A DNA stretch of 64,000 bases from DATLLN01 sp963720885 (GTDB lineage: Bacteria; Actinomycetota; Thermoleophilia; Gaiellales; JAICJC01), in NCBI GenBank assembly GCA_963720885.1, contig CAVRGW010000002.1:558001-622000 (forward strand). Direction: 5' to 3'. The notes under the pieces were generated by a model. It worked only from the letters and a program-made list of their open reading frames with translations. It was not told the DNA's origin and did not search any database. Below are positions 52,315 to 59,251 of this stretch, in pieces. The translations under genes were made by a program, and so were the position numbers. Position 1 is the first letter of the stretch, and every line of letters starts with the position of its first letter.

Positions 52315-53553
52315 TCAGCCGCCGAGCAAGGTTCGGTACAACCGCAGCTCATCCGCAACCAGTCGCGGCATCAGGAATCGCGCCCGAACGTTGTCGTGGC
52401 CGCGATCGGCCATCGCCCGAGCCTCGTCGGGGTGGCCGAGCACCCAGACCGCGCGATCCGCACATTCCTCGACGGTGTCGACGAGGAACCCGCCCACACC
52501 GTCGGGCATCTGCGAGGGGATTCCGCCGGCCCGGCCCGCCACGACCGGAGTGCGCTTCCAGAGCGTCTCCGACACGACCAGGCCGAACCCCTCGCGAATC
52601 GATTTCTGCAGCACCACGTCGGAGTGGCGCTGGAAGGCGTTGACCTCGACGTTGCCGACACCCGTCAGGTTCGTGAGCAGCCGGATGTCCGGTTCCCGAT
52701 GCGCGATCCGCTGCAGCTGGCGATAGAGCCTCCAGCCCTCCGGGTCATCCAGCGCCATCGACCCGACCATCGCGAGCTGCATCTCCGGTATCTCCTCACG
52801 CACGAGGCGGAACGCCTCGATCACGCCGAACGGATCCTTCCAGCGGTCGAAGCGGCTGACCTGCGTCATCAGCGGTCGGTGCACGTCGATCCCCATCCAC
52901 TCCAGGAGCTCGCGTCCCAGACGCTGGCCCAGATCGAGATTCTTCGGGCTCCGAGGATCGATCGCCGGGCTGATGATCGCCACTTCGGGCACGCCGAGGT
53001 CGGGCGGGACGAAGTCCGCCATGGTGAAGACGGCGGCGTCGTACCCCTCGAGGAATGGCCGCAGGGACGACCAGATGTCGTGATTCGGCGCCGCCGTGTC
53101 GATGTGGCACCTCCAGATCCAGCGGGCGCGGCTGGCGCACGCCCAGCGGCGGATCGCGAGCGGCTGCGGATCGTGGATCACGATCACGTCGTGGTCAGTG
53201 TCCAGCATCTCGCCGTTCCCCTGGGAGAGGCGCCGGTACTCCTTCCATTCGTCGGCGTCCAATCGCGCGTCGTCGCCCTGCAGCCCGTTGTGGATCGTCT
53301 TGGTGATCGAGAAGAAGTGCGCGTTCCCGCGGATCAGCTGCCAGTCGGCGTCGATACCGAGGCCGCGGAGCAGCGGGATGAACGAGCGCAGCAACTCCGC
53401 GACGCCGCCGCCATAGGGGGTCGCGTTGACGTGCAGCACGCGAGCACCCCGCAGCGGCTCGGCCAGCGCCCGCAGTTCGGCCACCGTCTCGGCCGACGCG
53501 GTGCTCTCGTAATCGGCGATGTCGGATCGCCCGACGAAGACGCGCTCAAGCAT
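52315..53553 (-). CDS. treT: Trehalose synthase, glycosyltransferring (TreT type, GT4)
   Basis: 412 residues. N-terminal acceptor domain: RVLHVNATPYGGGVAELLRS and WQLIRGNAHFFSITKTIHNGL; C-terminal donor domain: TQVSRFDRWKDPFGVIEAF, VVLQKSIREGF and the E-x7-E motif in REGFGLVVSE. Together these match TreT, which joins NDP-glucose and glucose to trehalose reversibly. Trehalose protects against desiccation and osmotic stress. ATG lies within the end of an ABC ATPase remnant on the same strand. Confidence 0.88.
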   Translation of the reverse strand: MLERVFVGRSDIADYESTASAETVAELRALAEPLRGARVLHVNATPYGGGVAELLRSFIPLLRGLGIDADWQLIRGNAHFFSITKTIHNGLQGDDARLDADEWKEYRRLSQGNGEMLDTDHDVIVIHDPQPLAIRRWACASRARWIWRCHIDTAAPNHDIWSSLRPFLEGYDAAVFTMADFVPPDLGVPEVAIISPAIDPRSPKNLDLGQRLGRELLEWMGIDVHRPLMTQVSRFDRWKDPFGVIEAFRLVREEIPEMQLAMVGSMALDDPEGWRLYRQLQRIAHREPDIRLLTNLTGVGNVEVNAFQRHSDVVLQKSIREGFGLVVSETLWKRTPVVAGRAGGIPSQMPDGVGGFLVDTVEECADRAVWVLGHPDEARAMADRGHDNVRARFLMPRLVADELRLYRTLLGG

Positions 53554-53810
53554 GGCTCGACTCGCGGACGCCGTGGAATCTGCCGGTCGGAGCAGATCGC
53601 GGCTTGACTGGGCGCCGGTCGAGCATGTCGATCCGACGATCGGCGGGACCCGCGACGGCGAGATCGTGGGTGACCATGACGACCGTGGGTTCGCGATCGT
53701 GTCGAAGCGTCGAGATCAGGTCGAGGATGCGCATTGCTGCCGCCGAGTCTAGGCCGCTGGTCGGCTCATCCGCGACGACGGCGCTATCCCGGCCACCGTC
53801 AGGTCAGGTG
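53546..53810 (-). pseudogene. 3' remnant of an ABC transporter ATP-binding protein
   Basis: The frame carries Walker B and D-loop (VVADEPTSGLDSAAA), then ILDLISTLRH and the H-loop VVMVTHDLAVAG followed by DRRIDMLD, as in LolD/MacB-type ATPases. Walker A, the Q-loop and the LSGGQ signature, which should lie upstream, are absent: the sequence before Walker B is unrelated. It is thus the last ~85 codons of a deleted gene, running into the start of treT. Confidence 0.75.
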
Positions 53811-53812
53811 GC

Positions 53813-54739
53813 TCAGGGACGCGGCCACTGGTGCCACGCCAGGGCGACGGTCGCCGGGTCGGTGACCACCACCGATCCGTTCCTGGGGATGGCGTCCAGG
53901 ATCTTCAGGTAATCGACCCAGCAGTAGGTCTCGGACTTCCACGTCCAGTGAAGCCGTGGATCGGACGACGTGCAGTCCCACTTGCCCGGCAGCGTCCCCA
54001 CCGCGAACCGGTACGCCTGGAGGACGCGCCACTGGTCGGGCTTCACCGCCATCAGCGCGGCGTACGTCGACGGCAGGATGTAGCGCCTGGGCGCGGGTCC
54101 GTTGGTGCACGGGTGACCTGCGGCGTTGCAGTCGCCGCCGATGATCTCCCGCACACGGGCGAAGTAGGGTGCGGGTACGGGCTTGGTGTTGACCGAGACG
54201 TTGTAGTCCCGGCCGTATGCGAAGCACGACGCCACGATCGACCGCTGCATCTGATCCGTCCAGGAGTCATTGGGGTAGTTGAACAGGCCCCACGCCCTGT
54301 TGAAGCCGTGCATCGTGAAGATCGGGAGCGTCCCGCACGACTCGTCGCGCTGCTGCTCGGCGGACAGGTTGCGCATTTCCGGCTTCGTCTTGGTCAGGCT
54401 GACGGCCTCGAGCCCGTACTGCAGGTGCCACGCCCGCAGGTCGTTCCACGACGCGATCAGGGCTGGCTCGCGGCAGAGCCTCGTAGTCTCACCGGTGTAG
54501 CCGGTGACCACCTGAACAACGGGCGGCAGCTTGCGCCGCTGCAGCTCGTCGAGCGCGGACGGCAGCGTCACCGTGTTGGACAACGCCGTGCACGAGCCGC
54601 CGGTCCTGACGACCTCGACGTACTGCGCTCGGTCAAACGTCAACGTCAGATACCCGGGCCCCGCCATCGCGGTCGAAGTCAGCGATGCCCAGACACCAAA
54701 CGTCATGAGACCCAGGAAGTGGAGCCTGCCCCGGTTCAT
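53813..54739 (-). CDS. Secreted protein, possibly a degenerate polysaccharide-deacetylase fold
   Basis: 308 residues. Residues 1-26 form a signal peptide (LGLMTFGVWASLTSTAMA then cleavage near AMA-GP). The mature part has the strand LTLTFDRAQYVEV, LDELQRRKLPPVVQVVTGY and FTMHGFNRAWGLFNYPN, recalling NodB-fold spacing, but the catalytic Asp-Asp is FDRA and no HxxxH is present. Six cysteines may form disulfides. The C-terminal part (TWKSETYCWVDYLKILDAIP) predicts a further strand-helix pair. Family not recognised with confidence. Confidence 0.65.
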   Translation of the reverse strand: MNRGRLHFLGLMTFGVWASLTSTAMAGPGYLTLTFDRAQYVEVVRTGGSCTALSNTVTLPSALDELQRRKLPPVVQVVTGYTGETTRLCREPALIASWNDLRAWHLQYGLEAVSLTKTKPEMRNLSAEQQRDESCGTLPIFTMHGFNRAWGLFNYPNDSWTDQMQRSIVASCFAYGRDYNVSVNTKPVPAPYFARVREIIGGDCNAAGHPCTNGPAPRRYILPSTYAALMAVKPDQWRVLQAYRFAVGTLPGKWDCTSSDPRLHWTWKSETYCWVDYLKILDAIPRNGSVVVTDPATVALAWHQWPRP

Positions 54740-54807
54740 GCTTGGGTACGACCCTACCAGCCTTCGAGGCGATGGTCACCGGAGCGTCGACATCAGACCC
54801 GCTCTCC

Positions 54808-55989
54808 CTAGTCGCTGGCCAGGTGAACCTCGAACGTGGCCGGGATCGGGCGGTCGACCGCGAGCGAGACGTGCTCGCCGGGCCAGTGGTAGTCGAGGCG
54901 CCCGGCCACGGGGCGGTAGACGGCGGTGAACAGCGTTGCGAAGCCTTCGTCCCACTTCCGTGCCAGAAGCGGCGGTGCGAGCATCGCCGCCGTCATCGAG
55001 TCGGCATCGATGCCCTCCCCGGCGAGCTGCCGCAGCGTGTCCAGCCGCTCGACGCTTCTCACCCACGCGGCGTGCTCCGGCCACTCCACCGTCTCGGGAT
55101 GGTTGGTGGTCGCTCGCTGGTCGGTGACGCGCGCCGGACGGTCGGGCGCGATGAAGATGGTGGCGACCCGGCCCGACCGATCGCAGAGGGTGACGTTGTA
55201 GGAGAGCTGATGCGGTAGGCGGCGGAGCACCTCGATGCCCTCAGGGACATCGCCGGCGACCTCGAGCAGGTAGCGGATCACGAGCGGGATCCCGAAGCCC
55301 TCGCCGATGTTCTGGCGGCCGCCGAACGTCAGCGACACCGCGAGGCCGTCGTCGTTGACGCCGTCCACGAGCCCCCACAGGCAGTCGCCGGTACCGAGCA
55401 CGCGCCGCGACGACCATCGAGAGCGGTAGACCGTCGCCTCGAACAGGTGCGGGTCGTAGTCGTAGTTCCGAAGCAGCACCGGGTCGCCCGTCTCGCGGTC
55501 GGGCACCACGGTCTGGGAACACGCGACGATGAACGGCGGCGGGTTCCACAACGTCAGCATGGCCGCCGTCGTGTCGTCGTCCCCCGCAAGCCGGACCAGG
55601 TCCTGGTGGACGCCGACCAGCTCAGGCATGTGGCGATGAAGCGCCGCCTCGGCCTCGGCGCGGCCGGGTCGCTGGTCGCGGCCTTTCTGCAGCCACCACG
55701 CGCGGTACGCCTCCCAGGTCTCCCGGTAGAGCGCCTGCCAAGCCGCACCCGGCCGATCCTCGTCCACGCCGATGAACCGCAGCGTCCGAGTCTGCGGCCG
55801 CGGCGCCGGCGATCCGCTGAGCCAGTCGCGCCACTCCGCGGGGACGTACCGCGTCCAGTCCCCCGCGGCGGCGGGATCATCGACATCGGGAAGGTACTTG
55901 CGAACGGATTCCGGCACCCACCGCCGCCAGTCGGAGGCCGAGCTCTCCTCGCCCGGGACGTCGGGTGCCTGCTCCTCGCCGTTCGGCAT
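54808..55989 (-). CDS. C45-family (acyl-CoA:6-APA acyltransferase-like) Ntn hydrolase
   Basis: 393 residues. The Ntn core begins near residue 155 with the nucleophile Cys in FIVACSQTVV, followed by the family block PVLLRNYDYDPHLF, GLVDGVNDDGLAVSLTFGG and SYNVTLCDRSGRVATIFI. In other C45 members the Cys becomes N-terminal after self-cleavage. Upstream are ~70 residues with two W-rich repeats (DWRRWVPESVRKYLPDV, DWTRYVPAEWRDWLSG) and a helical pro-region with ALHRHMPELVGVHQDL. May hydrolyse or transfer acyl groups on amides; substrate unknown. Confidence 0.82.
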   Translation of the reverse strand: MPNGEEQAPDVPGEESSASDWRRWVPESVRKYLPDVDDPAAAGDWTRYVPAEWRDWLSGSPAPRPQTRTLRFIGVDEDRPGAAWQALYRETWEAYRAWWLQKGRDQRPGRAEAEAALHRHMPELVGVHQDLVRLAGDDDTTAAMLTLWNPPPFIVACSQTVVPDRETGDPVLLRNYDYDPHLFEATVYRSRWSSRRVLGTGDCLWGLVDGVNDDGLAVSLTFGGRQNIGEGFGIPLVIRYLLEVAGDVPEGIEVLRRLPHQLSYNVTLCDRSGRVATIFIAPDRPARVTDQRATTNHPETVEWPEHAAWVRSVERLDTLRQLAGEGIDADSMTAAMLAPPLLARKWDEGFATLFTAVYRPVAGRLDYHWPGEHVSLAVDRPIPATFEVHLASD

Positions 55990-56063
55990 CGCCAGTCAGT
56001 CTACGCAGCGCCCTGACGAATCGATCCGCCCGCGCCCCAGAGACGCCGAAAGCTCGGCGCTGA

Positions 56064-57479
56064 TCAGGTCGGAATGCGAAACGCGAGTTGCGTGCCGTGT
56101 CCGGGCGCTGATTGGATCTCGAGGTGTCCACCGGCCAGGCGCACTCGCTCGCTCATCGTTGCCAGTCCGAGGTGGAAACGTTGTCGATCGTGCGGCGTCT
56201 CGCCCGGTTTGAACCCGACCCCGTCGTCCACGATCTCGACGTTCACCAGGTCATTCTCGTCGTGGATGGCGACGCGGAGACTCGTCGCGTGGGCATGGCG
56301 GCGGACGTTCGCGAGTGCTTCGCGAATGGTCGCGTAGACGATCGCCTCGGTGTGCGGGTCGTGCCGGCGAACGTCCAACTCGAGCGCCAGGGCGAGACCG
56401 ACCTCTGCCGCTGTCTGCTCTGCCAGGTCGCGCACAGCAGCAGCAATACCGCCGGTCTCCAGGAGGGGCGGTCGGAGTTCGAACATCAGCCTGCGGGTGC
56501 GTTCGAGCGCGGCCCCGAGCGTTGAACGTGCGATGTCGAGCGTCCGGGCGAGCGTGTCCAGATCGGGTACGGACAGACTGTTGCGGGCGCGATCGAGCGA
56601 GATCAAGGTCGCGGCCAGCACCTGAACGGTGTCGTCGTGCAGTTCACCTGCGATCCGTTCGCGCTCGGCCTGCTCGGCGCGAAACATCTCCGCCGTCAAC
56701 TCCATCCGCGCTTGCTCGCTTTCCCTCAGCGGCGTGATGTCCGTGAACGAGCACACCACACCCGTAATCTCATCCACGCCGGGCTGCGAGATCGGCCACG
56801 AGTTGATCGAGATCCAGGTGAGCTCCCCCCAGGGCTTGTGCACACCCATCACGGCACCCGTGACCGGTTCTCCGGTTGCGATCGTCACCATCGCCGGGTG
56901 GGTCTCGCCAGGCCACGGACTGCCGTCCTCGTGAACAGCGCGCCACCGCGCATCCACCGAGGATCGACCCATCATTTGATCCGCGCTCAGGCCAAGGATC
57001 CGTTCGGCGGCATCGTTCGAGGTGAGGATCGCTCCGTCCATGTCCTGAACGACGATGCCCTCCGCCATGCTCTCCACCACCGCCCGGTGCCGAGCCTCGC
57101 TCTCGCGCAGCGCCGCCTCGGCGTGGACCCGCGCGGTCACGTCTCGGGCGATGGAAAGAGCCACCACCTCGCCGTAGAAGTGGATTCGTGTCATCGACAC
57201 GTCCAACCACAGGTCGTCACCCGCTGCCCGCTGGAAGCGGCCGACCCGGGAACCCGCGATTCCCGACGTCCTGACCTCCTCGAGCATCGACGCCCGGAGA
57301 TTCGGGTCGGTCCAGGTGCGAAGCACCGCTGACGTGTTCCCTATCACCCGCTCAAGCGGATGACCAAACGTCCGTGCGATCCGCTCGTTCGCTGCGAGGA
57401 TCACACCATCGGAGAGGCGCGTTGCCAGCACCAGGTCGCTGCTCTCGCCGAACAGCACGTCGAACAACTCCTCTGACAT
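56064..57479 (-). CDS. PAS-domain sensor histidine kinase (HisKA_3 type)
   Basis: 471 residues, cytoplasmic (no membrane segment). PAS 1 at ~3-117 (ESSDLVLATRLSDGVILAAN) and PAS 2 at ~127-252 (GIVVQDMDGAILTSNDAAERILG; FTDITPLRESE). Dimerisation domain with phosphoacceptor H281 in ERERIAGELHDDTVQVLA, then the ATPase domain with N-box ALANVRRHAHA and G-boxes VDDGVGF and GHGTQLAF. The HPK7/NarL-type class normally pairs with a LuxR-type response regulator; none is adjacent, so it is an orphan. ATG start chosen at MSEELFDVL because the upstream frame passes through the tRNA gene. Confidence 0.93.
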   Translation of the reverse strand: MSEELFDVLFGESSDLVLATRLSDGVILAANERIARTFGHPLERVIGNTSAVLRTWTDPNLRASMLEEVRTSGIAGSRVGRFQRAAGDDLWLDVSMTRIHFYGEVVALSIARDVTARVHAEAALRESEARHRAVVESMAEGIVVQDMDGAILTSNDAAERILGLSADQMMGRSSVDARWRAVHEDGSPWPGETHPAMVTIATGEPVTGAVMGVHKPWGELTWISINSWPISQPGVDEITGVVCSFTDITPLRESEQARMELTAEMFRAEQAERERIAGELHDDTVQVLAATLISLDRARNSLSVPDLDTLARTLDIARSTLGAALERTRRLMFELRPPLLETGGIAAAVRDLAEQTAAEVGLALALELDVRRHDPHTEAIVYATIREALANVRRHAHATSLRVAIHDENDLVNVEIVDDGVGFKPGETPHDRQRFHLGLATMSERVRLAGGHLEIQSAPGHGTQLAFRIPT

Positions 57480-57800
57480 GCCCACCTGCCGACGCGTCTC
57501 GTCGGCGCCCGCAACCCCCGCCGACCTCGGCTGGGTGTGCTCCGGCCGCCTCACCTCGGCACCTGATCGACATCGCCCGCCCGACCGTCGAGGTAGCGCT
57601 CGCGAACCAGACCGCGGGGCCGCGAGTCGTTGCGCTCGACTCCAGCTCGATCGCCGGTTGCCGGTGGACGTACGAGGGAAGTGCTCATCGAATCTGAGAC
57701 TCATGCTTCCCACCGGCCCCGGAATCGGTGAGCCCGCGGATTGGACCCCGGGAGAACTCTGATCTGTGCTGCAGGGTTCCAGATGACGACCGGAAACGCC
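57480..57800. other. Non-coding stretch between histidine kinase and tRNA terminator
   Basis: About 320 bases without a credible gene. The open frames crossing it are low-complexity arginine/proline translations. It must contain the kinase promoter (minus strand). I see no clear -35/-10 pair, palindrome or repeat. Confidence 0.5.
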
Positions 57801-57826
57801 GGAAGCCGCTCGACCAAGCGGCTTCC
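57801..57826. terminator. Hairpin downstream of tRNA-Leu
   Basis: GGAAGCCGCT-N6-AGCGGCTTCC forms a perfect 10-bp stem six bases beyond the tRNA 3' end on the minus strand. The following GGCGTTTCC is only weakly T-rich. Confidence 0.75.
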
Positions 57827-57832
57827 GGGTCA

Positions 57833-57918
<86 letters not shown>

Positions 57919-57961
57919 AGGCAGCGAGCACAGCGTACCGCAGAGCGCCTCTGCGAGCCGT

Positions 57962-58183
57962 CTACAGCACGAAGCCGAGGATCACCCCGTTGATGGCGAA
58001 CAGCACCGACACGACGATGGTCAGGCGGGTGAGGTTCCGCTCCATCACGGCGGTGCCGCCGAACTGGCTCTGCCCGGGATTGAACATGCCCGAGAGGCCG
58101 GTGTCCTTGCCCGAATGCATCAGCACCAGGACGATCAGGATCACCGCCAGCAGCATCTGGGTGAACGAGAACAGGATGGCCAC
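57962..58183 (-). CDS. secG: Preprotein translocase subunit SecG
   Basis: 73 residues from GTG. Two membrane helices (AILFSFTQMLLAVILIVLVL and LTIVVSVLFAINGVILGFVL) flank the conserved loop HSGKDTGLSGMFNPGQSQFGG, which is diagnostic of SecG. It assists SecYE in membrane insertion and export. Only eight bases downstream of selD, followed by tRNA-Leu. Longer upstream frame would overlap selD and is not needed. Confidence 0.95.
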   Translation of the reverse strand: MAILFSFTQMLLAVILIVLVLMHSGKDTGLSGMFNPGQSQFGGTAVMERNLTRLTIVVSVLFAINGVILGFVL

Positions 58184-58191
58184 AGCGCCGG

Positions 58192-59211
58192 TCAGTCTAC
58201 CAGCACGGTTCCCGGCTCCCCCTCGCTCAGCTCCCCCACGATCGGCCACCCGAGCCGCTCCGCGGCGTCCCGCGGAAGCGCTGCGAGCAGGCCGCCGGAG
58301 GTCTGCGCGTCGCAGGCCAGCAGCCGGTCGGACTCGTCCAGCCAGTCGTCGAAGGTCGCGTAGGCGGAGGCGAGCTCGAGGTTGGTGCGCGTGCCGCCGG
58401 GCACGAAGCCGTCGACCACCAGCTGCCGCACCTCGGGCAGCAGCGGAATCCGGTCATACTGGATCGACGCCCGCAGGCCGGCACCGGCGGCCAGCTCGCG
58501 GGCGTGGCCGACGAGGCCGAAGCCGGTGACGTCGGTGACCGCGTGCGGTTCGTGTTCGCGCAGCTGGGCGGCGGCCTCCCCGTTCAGCGTTGTCATCGAG
58601 GCGACGGCGGCGTCGACCACCTCCGGCGGCGGGTCGCCGTTCTTGATCGCGGTGGTGACGATGCCGGTCCCGATCGCCTTCGAGAAGACCAGGAGGTCGC
58701 CCGCCTGCCCGCCCGAGTTGCGCCAGATCTGATCGGGCCGCGCGAAGCCGGTGACGACCATCCCGTACTTGGGCTCGGCGTCGTCGATCGAGTGGCCGCC
58801 CGCGATGGCAACGCCCGCGGAGGCCGCCACGTCGCCGCCGCCGCGCAGGATCTCACCGAGGATCTCAATGGGCAACGCCTTGGGGAACGCCACCACGTTG
58901 AGGGCGAACGCCGGCGTCGCGCCCATCGCGTAGATGTCGGAGATCGCATTGGTGGCGGCGATCCGGCCGAACGTGTACGGGTCGTCGACCAGCGGCGTGA
59001 AGAAGTCGAGGGTGGTGACCACGGCCAGCTCGTCGGAGATGCGCCAGACGGCCGCGTCGTCCAGCGTCTCGTTGCCGACCAGCAGCTCGGGCGGCCTGGC
59101 GCCCATCTCGGCGCCGCTCAGCACCTGGGAGAGCAGCCCGGCGGGGAGCTTGCATGCGCACCCGGCGCCGTGGGACAGCTGTGTAAGCCGGATCTCCGCT
59201 TCGGTCGCCAT
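58192..59211 (-). CDS. selD: Selenide, water dikinase (selenophosphate synthase)
   Basis: 339 residues. SelD makes selenophosphate, the selenium donor for Sec-tRNA and 2-selenouridine. The mobile N-terminal loop has HGAGCACK, with C18 and K21 corresponding to the catalytic Cys17/Lys20 of E. coli; it is a Cys, not Sec, form. GNETLDDAAVWRI, TTLDFFTPLVDDPYTFGRIAA, GGHSIDDAEPKYG and VTDVTGFGLVGHA are AIR-synthase-fold motifs binding ATP and Mg. ATG chosen so that the chain begins just before this loop. It supports the selenoprotein fdhA in the same window; selA, selB and selC are not seen here. Confidence 0.97.
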   Translation of the reverse strand: MATEAEIRLTQLSHGAGCACKLPAGLLSQVLSGAEMGARPPELLVGNETLDDAAVWRISDELAVVTTLDFFTPLVDDPYTFGRIAATNAISDIYAMGATPAFALNVVAFPKALPIEILGEILRGGGDVAASAGVAIAGGHSIDDAEPKYGMVVTGFARPDQIWRNSGGQAGDLLVFSKAIGTGIVTTAIKNGDPPPEVVDAAVASMTTLNGEAAAQLREHEPHAVTDVTGFGLVGHARELAAGAGLRASIQYDRIPLLPEVRQLVVDGFVPGGTRTNLELASAYATFDDWLDESDRLLACDAQTSGGLLAALPRDAAERLGWPIVGELSEGEPGTVLVD

Positions 59212-59251
59212 TCCCGGCATCATAAGCACGACCGCTGGTATCGTCGCATTT

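Noticed and set aside
57478..57762. Plus-strand open frame of ~94 codons between kinase and tRNA
   Set aside because: No ribosome site, low-complexity composition, overlaps the kinase start, no recognisable motif.
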